Under the pieces are notes generated by a model. That model ran no database searches. It worked only from the letters and a program-made list of their open reading frames with translations, and had not been told where the DNA came from. The position numbers were made by a program, and so were the translations under genes. Positions 34,424 through 44,232 of a stretch of DNA of 64,000 nt are shown here, piece after piece. Numbering within the stretch: position 1 is the first letter of the stretch; each line of letters starts with the position of its first letter. Source of the DNA: an uncultured Porphyromonas sp. (GTDB lineage Bacteria; Bacteroidota; Bacteroidia; Bacteroidales; Porphyromonadaceae); contig NZ_UQJH01000001.1 in the NCBI RefSeq assembly GCF_900541275.1, positions 124,001-188,000 on the forward strand. Reading direction: 5' to 3'.

Positions 34424-35800
34424 TTACTTGTGACCGAAACGGGCGTAAAACTCCGCCACCGTCTCGATGCCGTTGTAGAAGTTGGTCAGCGGGAAGTTCT
34501 CATTCGGCGAGTGGATGCCGTCAGACCCAAGACCAAAGCCCATAAGGATGGTCTTCGTCTGGAGGATCCGCTCGAAAAGGATCACCACGCCAATACTACC
34601 ACCACTATGGTAGGCGATGGGACGCTTGCCCCATACAGCCTCGAAGGCATCCTCTGCCACCTCATAGGCAGGCAGGTCAGTCGGGCAATTGTACGCATCG
34701 GTACCGCTCAAGTTGGTCACCTTGACGCGCACGGTATCAGGAGCGAGCTCCTTGAGATAGGGCTCAAAGGCTGCAATGATCTTATCCTTATCTTGATTGG
34801 CTACAAGTCGTGTAGAGATCTTGGCGGTCGCCTTGGCGGGGATGATCGTCTTTGCGCCCTCACCGGTGTATCCACCGTAGATCCCGCAGACATCCAGGGC
34901 GGGTCTCCAGCTATTGCGCTCATAGGTGACGTAGCCCTCCTCGCCCTGTACGCCGGGCACGCCGATCGCATCTGAGTAGGACTTGTCGTTGTAGGGGATC
35001 TGTGCTACCTGCTTGTGATCCTCCTCAGTCATATCGATCACGTCGTCGTAGAATCCCGGGATCGTCACCTTGCCCTTCTCGTCGTGGAGCTTGGAGATGA
35101 TCTTTCCCAGCTCATTGATCGGATTGGCGACGGCACCGCCATAGTGACCGGAGTGGAGGTCGTGGCTCGGACCACTCACCTCTACCTCCCAGTAGCACAT
35201 ACCTCTCAGTCCGGTAGTGATCGATGGCACCTCGTTACTTACCATATCGGTGTCGCTGACTAAGATGACGTCACAGGCAAGGAGATCCTTGTGCTCCTTC
35301 AGGAAGCTCTCCATATTGATCGATCCGATCTCCTCCTCTCCCTCGAGGAGTACCTTTACGTTGCACTTCACCAGACCTAGCTCGAGGGCAGTCCGCAGTC
35401 CCTGTACCTGTGTGGAGGACTGTCCCTTGCAGTCATCAGATCCACGGGCTACGATCAGACCATCCTTGATTACCGGCTCGAAGGGATCCGGCTGATTCCA
35501 CTCATCGAGCGGCTCTGCCGGCATCACATCATAGTGTCCGTAGACGAGTACCGTGGGTGCCTCCTCGCTATACTTCTTCTCTGCAAAGACTGCAGGGTGT
35601 CCTCCCGTCGGCAGGACCTCTGCGCGATCCATGCCGATGCTCTTGAGGATCTCGCTCCAGCGCTCGGCGCAGCGTACCATATCCTCCTTGTGGGATGACT
35701 GTGAGCTGACGGAGGGGATGCGGATGAGTGAGAATAGATCCTCAAGGAAGGTATCCTTATGCTCCTCGACAAACTTCTTGATTTCCGGATTAGTGGCCAT
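34424..35800 (-). CDS. M20 family dipeptidase
   Basis: 458 residues, CNDP-like M20 metallopeptidase. Zinc ligands are visible in YGHYDVMP (His, Asp near 87-89), GSDDCKGQ (bridging Asp near 120), EGEEEIGS (Glu pair near 154) and SDTDM near 183; a lid domain follows with HDLHSGHYGG. It cleaves small peptides in the cytosol and fits a peptide-fermenting lifestyle with the DPP-IV at 22814. First gene of the six-gene operon; three bases separate it from the deaminase. Confidence 0.92.
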   Translation of the reverse strand: MATNPEIKKFVEEHKDTFLEDLFSLIRIPSVSSQSSHKEDMVRCAERWSEILKSIGMDRAEVLPTGGHPAVFAEKKYSEEAPTVLVYGHYDVMPAEPLDEWNQPDPFEPVIKDGLIVARGSDDCKGQSSTQVQGLRTALELGLVKCNVKVLLEGEEEIGSINMESFLKEHKDLLACDVILVSDTDMVSNEVPSITTGLRGMCYWEVEVSGPSHDLHSGHYGGAVANPINELGKIISKLHDEKGKVTIPGFYDDVIDMTEEDHKQVAQIPYNDKSYSDAIGVPGVQGEEGYVTYERNSWRPALDVCGIYGGYTGEGAKTIIPAKATAKISTRLVANQDKDKIIAAFEPYLKELAPDTVRVKVTNLSGTDAYNCPTDLPAYEVAEDAFEAVWGKRPIAYHSGGSIGVVILFERILQTKTILMGFGLGSDGIHSPNENFPLTNFYNGIETVAEFYARFGHK

Positions 35801-35967
35801 AGTGGTTTACGTTGTACTCGGCTCGGGAGATCGTAGCACAGCCGAGGGGTGTCTATATATACGTGTAGGTGCTATGGGATCTCCAAGGAGTAGCGACATA
35901 AAGAGGTCATCGACCGGCGCTCTCCGCCGCACCTGTCTTCAAATTTACCCTTTTCCTCCTTTTCTGA

Positions 35968-35975
35968 CAAATATA
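35968..35975 (-). promoter_or_regulatory. Possible -7 box (TATATTTG) of the M20 dipeptidase operon
   Basis: Minus strand TATATTTG matches TAnnTTTG; the leader would be about 160 bases. No clear -33 TTG. Confidence 0.35.
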
Positions 35976-36050
35976 AGCCATGGAAGTGAAGTCAGTCATG
36001 AGAAAATACGCTATCTTTAGCGCACCTATCAACCACTAACAGACAAGATT

Positions 36051-36962
36051 ATGATCCCTTCCCACTTACGTACGCTTCTGCTGCCTATCTCAGTGCTCCT
36101 GCTGCTGACCGTCTCGCCCCGTCTCCTCGCTCAGACTCCGTCAGACCAGTATGAGTGTCTCTACCGGTATCATTACAGTGGTCCGACCACTTCTGCAGAG
36201 GAGGGGGATAGCGGCCTGGACATTATGGTTGCTATTATGAGTGCTCAGGAGCAGCATAACGAGAGTCTCCCTCAGGAGCTCTCTACACTGGTGATGCTCC
36301 GGATGGGAGACCAGCGCAGCTATTGTCGAGACTATACCGCTTATCGGGTGGACTCCCTGATGGCCGAGAAGACCCGCCCGGACAGTCTCCTGCAGAGTCT
36401 TCAGATGGCAGCGGTAGACAATCTCTTCTACTTCGACCCCTGCGTCACTATGGATCTGGGGCGTGGGGAGATGACGCTAATGGAGACGATCCCACTCTCC
36501 TACTACACTTACACCGAGCCGATGATGTCGATCGACTGGACCCTCTCAGAGGAGACCAAGGAGGTGTGCGGCTATAGCTGCAAGACTGCCACGGGTAGCT
36601 ATGGCGGACGGACCTGGGTCGTGAGGTACGCTCCCGGGATCCCCTCTGCCTTTGGTCCATGGAAGCTCCACGGACTTCCCGGTCTGATCCTCGAGGCGGA
36701 GGATACCGAGGGAATGCACCACTTCACGGCGGTTCGCTTTGCTAAGGCAACAACGCCACTACCGGAGCCTGATCGCTCTATGGCGATCCGGACTAACCGT
36801 CAGGATTTCATCAAGGCAAAGTCGCGTCAGACTGAGATCCCTATGGACGGTATCACCGAGATGACTGTCAGGAGGAATGACGATGGTCAGAGAGTCGTTA
36901 TGATCAATGGCTTTACGCTTCGACCACTTGTCTCTACGATCCAACCACTGGAGCTGAAGTGA
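36051..36962 (+). CDS. GLPGLI family protein
   Basis: 303 residues with a signal peptide (hydrophobic stretch 8-25, cleavage near LLAQ). The family signature HGLPGLILEAEDTEG is at about 203-217, preceded by the W-Y-A-P pattern WVVRYAPGIPSAFGPW. GLPGLI proteins are Bacteroidetes periplasmic or outer-membrane-associated proteins of unknown role that are nearly always paired with a TonB-plug-like outer-membrane barrel, as is the case here. Confidence 0.9.
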   Translation: MIPSHLRTLLLPISVLLLLTVSPRLLAQTPSDQYECLYRYHYSGPTTSAEEGDSGLDIMVAIMSAQEQHNESLPQELSTLVMLRMGDQRSYCRDYTAYRVDSLMAEKTRPDSLLQSLQMAAVDNLFYFDPCVTMDLGRGEMTLMETIPLSYYTYTEPMMSIDWTLSEETKEVCGYSCKTATGSYGGRTWVVRYAPGIPSAFGPWKLHGLPGLILEAEDTEGMHHFTAVRFAKATTPLPEPDRSMAIRTNRQDFIKAKSRQTEIPMDGITEMTVRRNDDGQRVVMINGFTLRPLVSTIQPLELK

Positions 36963-39559
36963 TGAGACCCCGCCGCTGCTTACTCTCGCTCCTACTTCTC
37001 CTTTGCTCGCTCTCGCTTCTTGCACAAGAGTATAAGCTCGCCGGTCGTGTGACTGGTGCTGAGGGCGAGGCGGTCGTGGGCGCCCGGGTGACTCTCAGCC
37101 ACGAGGGGCAGATCCTCGCCTTTGCCTTTACTCGCAAGGGGGGCAGTTTTACCCTCACATCCGATCGCAGTTACCCGAGAATGACGCTCTCTATCAGTCA
37201 TCTCTCGTACGAGACGGACAGTATCTCGCTGACGCCCGACCGTCACGAGGTGACGCTCCGTCTGTCTCCGCGTGTCTCACAGTTGCAGGAGGTGACGGTG
37301 GAGGCCTACCCGATCATTGAGCGGTCGGATACGCTTACCTACCTCCTTCGCTCTTTCACTGAAGCGGGAGACTATACCCTGGAGGATGCAATCAAGCGTT
37401 TGCCGGGTGTGGAGGTGGATCCCAAGGGACAGATCAGCTATCTCGGCAAGGCGATCAGCCACTTCTATATCGAGGGAATGGATCTCCTCGGCGGGCAGTA
37501 CCACAAGGCGACACGAAACCTTGAGGCTACAAAGGTAGCCTCAGTCGATGTGATGAGGCACCATCAGGATCGGAAGATAGATAAGGACGTGCCGACGAAT
37601 GACGTAGCACTGAATGTCCGACTGGAGAAGGATGCGAAGAGCCGCCCCATATGGTCTGGGAATGGAGCGATCGGCTATGGGGGTAGGGTGCGGTACGATG
37701 CCTCCCTCTCGTCGATGCTCTTCGCTCACTCTATGCAGTATATGGCGCTGCTATCGGGAGGCAATCAGACGGAGCGTGCCCGGGATGACGCTCTGGATCT
37801 GATCGTGAGAGGGGACCCGCCTTCTGCTCTTGCGGAGCGGGTGATTGGCGAGGCCTCTGCATCTGCGCCGCCGATCGATCGGGAGCTCTACATCAGTCCC
37901 CTTGACCTCTCCGTCTCCGGATCGGTCCTCCGTGCCCTATCAGATGATCGGCAGCTCCGTGTGCAGGCACGCTATGGTCGCAGCTCTACCGGCTATGGGT
38001 ATGCGATAGAGAGGCGCTTCGCTGACGGGACAGTGATCAGTGAGGAGAGCAATCCAACTGCTCTCGTCCATCTGCCGGGCGTGGAGATCGAGTATCGGGA
38101 CAATCAGGAGGGATACTACCTCAGTAATAGCTTTGTCCTCGACGGAAAGATTTCTGACGATCAACTGCCAACCGTGCTCGGCGGTGGCGGATCCCACTTT
38201 GTGCAAAAGCAGTCTCGCGGTCTATCTCTCCTTGATGAGATCGCCTACAGCCGCCGTCGCGGGACCCAAAACCACCGAGTGGAGGGGCGGGTGAGTCTCG
38301 TGACGATCCCGGATCAGTGGATGGGCATCGGCTCGGCCGATGAGGTGTCGCTTCGGCAGTATGCTCAGGGGGGATCCGTGGGTGCGGGAGCTACCTATAC
38401 GCTTAGTGAAACAAGGGGGGCGCACAGGCTCCTCGGCACCTTGGGACTGACCTACTCGGGTGACCATGTGGAGACCTATCAGGAGCGGGAGGGTGCCGAG
38501 CGCACTGCACTGAATGACCTCGACGTGAGCACCACCTCTCTCGGGCTGTCGACAGGATACACCTATACTCGTCCGCGAGGGCTCCGCTGCGTTTTAAATG
38601 CCACGCTGGCACTCACGGGCAACTACCTCTCGCTCAGCAATAGCGGGGACCGACCTCTCAGGCTCTCTCGCCCGCTCTTTACCATCAACCCCTCTCTGTC
38701 GGCGGACTTTGCGCTGAGTCCCTTCTCCGAGGTCAGCCTTGGTGCCAACTACAGCAGTGGCTATGGCGGCGCTGCCTCCTTCCTCTCCGCCCCGATCCGT
38801 ACCGGACTGACGCAGACCACCACCGGTTCGGGGACACTCTCAGAGAGCTCTATGATCAGTGTGACGGGGGACTACCGCTTCAGCCAGCCGATGAAGATGT
38901 GGTTTGTCCGGCTTAGCGGGGGCTACACCCGGATCCGGAGCAATACCCTCGCGACTCAGACGATAGGGGAGGACATGATCGGCACCGGTGCTCTGCAGAC
39001 GGATAACACCTCGCACCTCTACAATAGCGACCTCACGGTGACGAAGCGCTTCCACGCCTATAAGACTGCCCTCCGGTTCTATACCGGAGTTTCCCGTGCT
39101 GACTATCGTGTGATGCAAAATGAGGTGCTCCTCCCCTACAGCTCCACCACTATGTATGTCTCGCCGGAGCTCTCTACCACGCCGATTCGAGGACTGGAGC
39201 TCTCCTACGGGTACAACCTCAGTCGCACGATGATGAGTTACGGTGGCACCTCCGCTCAGCCGGTCGTCTCCTACAGCCATCGCGCTGGTGTGAGTGTGCC
39301 GCTACTGTGGGGGGTGATCTGGAGGACAAACTGCCGAGTCACTACCTACACCGCATTTGAGGGACCGGATCGGACCTTCCCTCAGCTCAGTACCGCGCTC
39401 TCCTATCGTCAGAAGTCTCTCTCGGTCGATCTCCGGGTGCTCAACCTACTCAACCACCAGTCCTACCGCTACCTCACCTTCGACACCGTCAATAGGTACG
39501 CATACCGGTACGACCTCCGCCCAAGGACCATCCTCCTCTCTCTGCAGCTCTCCCTTTGA
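36962..39559 (+). CDS. Outer-membrane beta-barrel protein with carboxypeptidase-like regulatory domain
   Basis: 865 residues from ATG 36962, one base overlapping the GLPGLI stop (TGATG). A signal peptide (1-22, ending LLAQ) is followed by a carboxypeptidase-regulatory-like fold (about 23-105: KLAGRVTGAEGEAVVGARV), then a plug-like segment (AIKRLPGVEVDPKGQISYLG near 145) and a long beta-rich C-terminal barrel ending in an aromatic-free LSLQLSL. It resembles TonB-dependent receptors but lacks a clear TonB box. It probably works with the GLPGLI protein; cargo unknown. Confidence 0.82.
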   Translation: MRPRRCLLSLLLLLCSLSLLAQEYKLAGRVTGAEGEAVVGARVTLSHEGQILAFAFTRKGGSFTLTSDRSYPRMTLSISHLSYETDSISLTPDRHEVTLRLSPRVSQLQEVTVEAYPIIERSDTLTYLLRSFTEAGDYTLEDAIKRLPGVEVDPKGQISYLGKAISHFYIEGMDLLGGQYHKATRNLEATKVASVDVMRHHQDRKIDKDVPTNDVALNVRLEKDAKSRPIWSGNGAIGYGGRVRYDASLSSMLFAHSMQYMALLSGGNQTERARDDALDLIVRGDPPSALAERVIGEASASAPPIDRELYISPLDLSVSGSVLRALSDDRQLRVQARYGRSSTGYGYAIERRFADGTVISEESNPTALVHLPGVEIEYRDNQEGYYLSNSFVLDGKISDDQLPTVLGGGGSHFVQKQSRGLSLLDEIAYSRRRGTQNHRVEGRVSLVTIPDQWMGIGSADEVSLRQYAQGGSVGAGATYTLSETRGAHRLLGTLGLTYSGDHVETYQEREGAERTALNDLDVSTTSLGLSTGYTYTRPRGLRCVLNATLALTGNYLSLSNSGDRPLRLSRPLFTINPSLSADFALSPFSEVSLGANYSSGYGGAASFLSAPIRTGLTQTTTGSGTLSESSMISVTGDYRFSQPMKMWFVRLSGGYTRIRSNTLATQTIGEDMIGTGALQTDNTSHLYNSDLTVTKRFHAYKTALRFYTGVSRADYRVMQNEVLLPYSSTTMYVSPELSTTPIRGLELSYGYNLSRTMMSYGGTSAQPVVSYSHRAGVSVPLLWGVIWRTNCRVTTYTAFEGPDRTFPQLSTALSYRQKSLSVDLRVLNLLNHQSYRYLTFDTVNRYAYRYDLRPRTILLSLQLSL

Positions 39560-39659
39560 CACGCAGACATATGGTGAAATAGACCGCCTGAGCGCTAAGC
39601 AACCACCTTCTTCACCGACTTGTGGAAGAAGTCTATACAGAAGTAAAGGATTAGTAGCC

Positions 39660-39705
39660 AATAAAAAAAGATCCTTGGTCCCAAGATAAGGGACCAAGGA
39701 TCTTT
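39660..39705 (-). terminator. Strong terminator of the hut operon
   Basis: A perfect 16-pair stem (AAAGATCCTTGGTCCC / GGGACCAAGGATCTTT) with a 7-base loop. On the minus strand it is followed by a T-run (TTTTTTTAT once stem bases are included), 32 bases after the hutH stop. It also faces the convergent barrel gene. Confidence 0.9.
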
Positions 39706-39736
39706 GTCGAAAAGCCTTAGCTAATGAGGGCAGATA

Positions 39737-41281
39737 TTACTTCTGGAGCTCTGCGAAGCAGTAGCTGTAGACGAAAGAGGCGCTCTTGTCGATGATCGGG
39801 CACATAACCACATCGTTCTCGATGAAGGGCACATCCTTTCGGAAAGCTTGGAAGAGCTTCTGCAGCCTCGGCGAGGTCTTCTCCTGATTGCCCTCGAGCT
39901 GTAGAGCCTGAGCAGCATTCAGCAGCTCGATGCCAAGGATAGCGTAGAGGTTGTCCAAGAGAGGAAGCATCTTCGTGGCAGCATTGGCACCCATCGAGAC
40001 GTGATCCTCCTGACCATTGGAGCTGACGATGCTGTCGGAGGAGGCAGCAAAGCAGTACATCTTATTGCGGCTGACCATAGCAGCAGCAGCGTACTGAGGG
40101 ATCATAAAGCCTGAGTTGAGACCCGGATTAGCCACCAAGAACTCCGGCAGACCCTTTAGCCCAAGGATTAACTGGGCGGTACGACGCTCAGAGATATTGC
40201 CAAGCTCTGCCATCGCTACTGCTAGGAAGTCCATCACGAGGGCGATAGGCTGACCATGGAAGTTGCCACCGCTGACGATCAGATCGTCATCAGGGAAGAT
40301 CGTGGGGTTGTCGGTGACGGAGTTGATCTCACGTGTGATCACCTCAGAGACATAGGTGAAGGAGTCCCACGACGCTCCGTGTACCTGCGGAATGCAACGG
40401 AAAGAGTAGGGGTCCTGTACCTGCGGCTTTGCCTTCTGCTGGAGGGCGCTCTCCTCAAGGAGCGTCCGCATCTGGCGAGACACCTCTGCCTGTCCGGGAT
40501 GAGGACGAACCTCATGGAGCTGAGGGATGAATGGCGCCTGCAGGCCATCGAAAGCCTCGAGTGACACCGCACCGATTGCTGTAGACGCATAGAGGGCGCG
40601 ACGACACATAATGAGGGCGTATACTGCATGGGAGCTCATAAACTGAGTGCCATTGAGCAGTGCCAGACCCTCCTTGCTCTTGAGGGTGATGGTCTTGATG
40701 CCGGCGTCCTCAAAGGCCTTGTGTGAGCAGACCTTCTCACCCTTGTAGTACACCTCTCCCTCGCCGATCAGCGGGAGGAAGAGCTTGGCGAGAGGTGCCA
40801 AGTCGCCCGAGGCACCGAGGGAGCCCTTATCGTAGACGATAGGGGTGATGTCGTGATTGAGCATATCGATGATGCACTGGACCGTAGCCACCTGGACACC
40901 ACTATTTCCCAGCGAGAGGGCGTGTGCCTTGAGGAGCAGCATAATCTTCACGATCGGAAGTGGCACCTCCTCCCCATAGCTGCAGGAGTGACTCTTCACG
41001 AGATTCTCCTGTAGAGCGGTCAGGTCATCGGATGGGATGCTGATGTTGCAGAGTGATCCAAAACCGGTGGTGATTCCGTAGAGAGGACGTCCGGCGGTCT
41101 TCACCTTCTCATCCAGATAGTCGCGACACTTCTGGATACGCTGCTTAGCAACGTCTGAGAGCTTATACTCGACGGACTCGGCAGTGATGAGTCTCTCGAT
41201 CTCCTCGATGGTGATGTCCTTCTCACCGACTGAGTAGGTGAGATGCTCCTTGGTGCAGTAGGGGACTGATTTTAGTTTCAT
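39737..41281 (-). CDS. hutH: Histidine ammonia-lyase
   Basis: 514 residues, full length. It converts L-histidine to urocanate and ammonia. The Ala-Ser-Gly triad at 157-159 (GSLGASGDLAPL), which cyclises to the MIO cofactor, is intact. Further motifs: YGITTGFGSL near 68 and QDPYSFRCIPQVHGA near 320 in part. It is the last gene of the hut operon although it catalyses the first step. Confidence 0.97.
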   Translation of the reverse strand: MKLKSVPYCTKEHLTYSVGEKDITIEEIERLITAESVEYKLSDVAKQRIQKCRDYLDEKVKTAGRPLYGITTGFGSLCNISIPSDDLTALQENLVKSHSCSYGEEVPLPIVKIMLLLKAHALSLGNSGVQVATVQCIIDMLNHDITPIVYDKGSLGASGDLAPLAKLFLPLIGEGEVYYKGEKVCSHKAFEDAGIKTITLKSKEGLALLNGTQFMSSHAVYALIMCRRALYASTAIGAVSLEAFDGLQAPFIPQLHEVRPHPGQAEVSRQMRTLLEESALQQKAKPQVQDPYSFRCIPQVHGASWDSFTYVSEVITREINSVTDNPTIFPDDDLIVSGGNFHGQPIALVMDFLAVAMAELGNISERRTAQLILGLKGLPEFLVANPGLNSGFMIPQYAAAAMVSRNKMYCFAASSDSIVSSNGQEDHVSMGANAATKMLPLLDNLYAILGIELLNAAQALQLEGNQEKTSPRLQKLFQAFRKDVPFIENDVVMCPIIDKSASFVYSYCFAELQK

Positions 41282-41296
41282 AAAGTTGTGGTGTGG

Positions 41297-41923
41297 TTAG
41301 AGATTCTGATAGACGTGAGCCAGGATCTTCTGCTCTGTCTCATTGACCTTTTTCTCAAGCTCCGCAGCGCGGTCGGCATGCTCCTTGACGAAAGTCTCAT
41401 CCTTGATCGATCCGAGGTTGATACGGACATTGAGGAGTGCACCGATCACCGCATAGCGGCAGGCCATCATGGCGCAGCAGGCATCCGTGATAGAGTTTTG
41501 ATTACCCTTCATGATCACCTTCTCGATCAGAGGCATCAGCTCAGCTGCCTTCTCGGCAACCCTCATCGGCACATCGGCAGCGATCTTAGTGCCTCGCTGG
41601 ATCTCAGCGGAGCGTGCTTCCTTCTCCTCCTCGGTCTCCTTAGGCCACTTGAAGGCCGCAAAGACGACATTGAAGGCGTCGCTATCCTTGTCGACAGCCT
41701 CGAGTAGCTCCTTCTGTATCTCGGAGACGCGAGAGACGATCTCGCGCATCTCCTCCTCAACGTCGGCATACTTCTTCTTACCGATGGTGAGGTTGCCCAC
41801 CATAGAGGTGAGAGCAGCAGCGATGGCGCCATTGAGGGCTGAGACACTGCCTCCACCGGGTGCGGGAGAGTCACTCGCCAGCTCATCGATGAAGCCGGCA
41901 ACGGTCATATCTATTAGTTTCAT
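41297..41923 (-). CDS. fchA: Formiminotetrahydrofolate cyclodeaminase
   Basis: 208 residues, the free-standing cyclodeaminase form. It releases ammonia from 5-formimino-THF to give 5,10-methenyl-THF. Helical protein with the family pattern DELASDSPAPGGGSVSAL at 12-29 (in part SPAPGGGSVSA). In animals this domain is fused to the transferase; here both exist as separate genes in one operon, 15 bases from each neighbour. Confidence 0.93.
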   Translation of the reverse strand: MKLIDMTVAGFIDELASDSPAPGGGSVSALNGAIAAALTSMVGNLTIGKKKYADVEEEMREIVSRVSEIQKELLEAVDKDSDAFNVVFAAFKWPKETEEEKEARSAEIQRGTKIAADVPMRVAEKAAELMPLIEKVIMKGNQNSITDACCAMMACRYAVIGALLNVRINLGSIKDETFVKEHADRAAELEKKVNETEQKILAHVYQNL

Positions 41924-41938
41924 TATAAATGTAGTCGG

Positions 41939-43201
41939 TTAGTTGTGGTAAGGGATCCCACCCTTGACAGTGGTCTCCACGATATTCATCCCAAAGTGAT
42001 AGGATAGGAACTTGTATGAGGGGTAGCGTAGGATCACTACATCGCCTGCCTTGCCCTCCTCAATTGACCCGATCTCATCCTGCAGTCCCAGAGCGGTCGC
42101 TGCATTGATGGTCAGGGCTGTGACCGCCTCCTCGACACTCATATGCATGTAGATGGTTGCGAGGGCGATCATCAGCGGTATAGAGCAGGAGAAGCAGCTA
42201 CCGGGATTGAGATCCGAGGCAAGAGCGACAGCACAGCCTGCATCAATCATCTTGCGTGCAGGAGCATAGTCGTCCATAAGAGAGAAAGCGGTCAGCGGCA
42301 GTAGCGTAGATACGGTATGACTCTTCGCCATCTTGTCGATGTCCTTATCGGAGATCTTGAGGAGGTGGTCTGCTGAGAGGCAACCGAGATCAGCCGCCAA
42401 GCCAGCGCCTCCGAGAGGATAGATCTCGTCCGCATGCATCTTAGTGGCAAAGCCCATATCCCGTGCCGCTGTCAGCAGTCGACGGGACTGCTCGAGGTCG
42501 AAGACATTCTTCTCAGTGAAGATGTCCACATTACGAGCCAGCCCCCTCTCCTTTACGAGTGGGAGCATCTCTCGTATGATGAAGTCGATATACCCATCCG
42601 GGTCACCCTGATACTCGGGAGCAATGTCGTGTGCCCCGAGGTAGGTGCTGATGACATCGATCGGCTGCATCTCATCCAGCCTCTTGGCTACCTCGAGCTG
42701 ACGGAGCTCTGTCTCCTTATCGAGACCATAGCCACTCTTCGCCTCCATCGTGGTGACACCCATGCGGAGCATAGAGCGCAGGTGAAGCAGTGCCGCCTGG
42801 GTCAACTCCTCTGCAGAAGCCTCCCGAGTGGCTGTAGTGGTGGCTGCGATGCCACCCCCCTTCTCCATTATGCTCATATAGCTCTCGCCTGCGAGGCGCC
42901 ACTGAAACTCATCCTCACGGAAGCCTCCGAAGACTAAGTGGGTATGTGAGTCCACGAGTCCGGGCAGGACACTATGCCCCTTAGCATCGACTCGCTCCAC
43001 TCCTGACTCCACAGTGGGACAGTCGGCAGAGGGACCTGCATAGACGATCTTACCATCGCGGATCAGTACTGAGGCCGGTCCGGATAGCACCCTGATGTCT
43101 CGCATCGCCTCTCTACCCCTCCGGGTAGTGCCAGCGACGGTGACCAGCTCACCGATGTTTTCGATAAGGAGATCTCCCCTCCTCTTGTTCTTCCCCATCA
43201 T
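41939..43201 (-). CDS. hutI: Imidazolonepropionase
   Basis: 420 residues. It opens the imidazolone ring to N-formiminoglutamate. Amidohydrolase metal-binding sites: DSHTHLVFGG near 83, KMHADEIYPLGG near 253 and ASDLNPGS near 330. Two adjacent ATGs mark the start (43201 or 43198). It starts four bases after ftcD stops. Confidence 0.96.
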   Translation of the reverse strand: MMGKNKRRGDLLIENIGELVTVAGTTRRGREAMRDIRVLSGPASVLIRDGKIVYAGPSADCPTVESGVERVDAKGHSVLPGLVDSHTHLVFGGFREDEFQWRLAGESYMSIMEKGGGIAATTTATREASAEELTQAALLHLRSMLRMGVTTMEAKSGYGLDKETELRQLEVAKRLDEMQPIDVISTYLGAHDIAPEYQGDPDGYIDFIIREMLPLVKERGLARNVDIFTEKNVFDLEQSRRLLTAARDMGFATKMHADEIYPLGGAGLAADLGCLSADHLLKISDKDIDKMAKSHTVSTLLPLTAFSLMDDYAPARKMIDAGCAVALASDLNPGSCFSCSIPLMIALATIYMHMSVEEAVTALTINAATALGLQDEIGSIEEGKAGDVVILRYPSYKFLSYHFGMNIVETTVKGGIPYHN

Positions 43202-43205
43202 CGGC

Positions 43206-44183
43206 TTACTTTCCTTGCTGCTTAGCGAGCTTATACTCGAGTACCTGATCCATCTGGAAGTTCTCCACCTGGAGGAAGTCCACAGCCTGCTTTGCCATAT
43301 CCTCGAGGTCCATCTCGCCCTCAGCGATCTCCTCCTTATGGAGGTAGTAGGCGAGGGTCTCTCGGAGTGCCTCCTCAGGGATCATTCCGATGATCTCGGA
43401 GCCGACGATCTTGGCACCATAGCGCTTCGCCTCCATGCGAACCATCTCATGAGCGCGATAGATAGCCGTCTTCTTATAGTTCGTCAGGTTCATCGATACC
43501 TGTGACTGATGACGCTCTGTCAGGTCGACACCCATACCCTTGCAGAAGTGTAGTCCTCCACCGATGTGACGGACTCGCTTAGCGATGGCGGTAGCATGCT
43601 CGACATTTGGATCGTCAAGATTGACATTATAGGCAACCAAAAACATACGAGCACCCACAGCCACGACGCCTGCAGTGGGGTGAATGTCTGACGGACCAAA
43701 GTCCGGGTGCCACTCAGGCTCGTGGATCTTCTCCTTCATGCCCTCAAATTGTCCCTTACGGATCTTGGCAAGGTTCTGCCGCTCAGGAGTAGTGGCGGAG
43801 TCTTCATAGAGGAATACTGGAATCCCGATCTCCTCACCGATGATCTTACCGACCTCCTTGGAGAGCTCGATAGCCTCCTCCTGAGTCACGCCCTTGACAG
43901 GGACAAAGGGGATCACATCGACAGCTCCCATACGGGGGTGCTGACCGGTGTGGTGATTGAGGTCGATCTTCTTGACTGCGATCTTGACAGCCTCGATGAC
44001 TGAGGTCTTGAGTGCCTCGGGCTCACCGACAAGCGTCACGACCATACGATTGTGATCCTCATCATGACTCCAGTCGAGGAGGGTCATCCCCTCAGTGTGC
44101 TTAAAGGGCTCGAGGATAGCCTCCATCACCTCCATATTGCGTCCCTCGCTAAAGTTGGGGACACACTCCATTATCTTTTTCAT
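43206..44183 (-). CDS. ftcD: Glutamate formimidoyltransferase
   Basis: 325 residues, transferase part only. It moves the formimino group from formiminoglutamate to THF and releases glutamate. Motifs: CVPNFSEGRN at 7-16, DWSHDEDHNRMV near 37 and HTGQHPRMGAVDVIPF near 78 with the active-site His. Choosing this route (FtcD plus FchA) instead of formiminoglutamase saves a one-carbon unit. The glutamate produced can enter the mutase operon at 15959. Confidence 0.96.
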   Translation of the reverse strand: MKKIMECVPNFSEGRNMEVMEAILEPFKHTEGMTLLDWSHDEDHNRMVVTLVGEPEALKTSVIEAVKIAVKKIDLNHHTGQHPRMGAVDVIPFVPVKGVTQEEAIELSKEVGKIIGEEIGIPVFLYEDSATTPERQNLAKIRKGQFEGMKEKIHEPEWHPDFGPSDIHPTAGVVAVGARMFLVAYNVNLDDPNVEHATAIAKRVRHIGGGLHFCKGMGVDLTERHQSQVSMNLTNYKKTAIYRAHEMVRMEAKRYGAKIVGSEIIGMIPEEALRETLAYYLHKEEIAEGEMDLEDMAKQAVDFLQVENFQMDQVLEYKLAKQQGK

Positions 44184-44232
44184 TGTAAGTATATAGCTTG
44201 TTCTTAATTGTTTCTTTGTAAAAGGTGGACCC

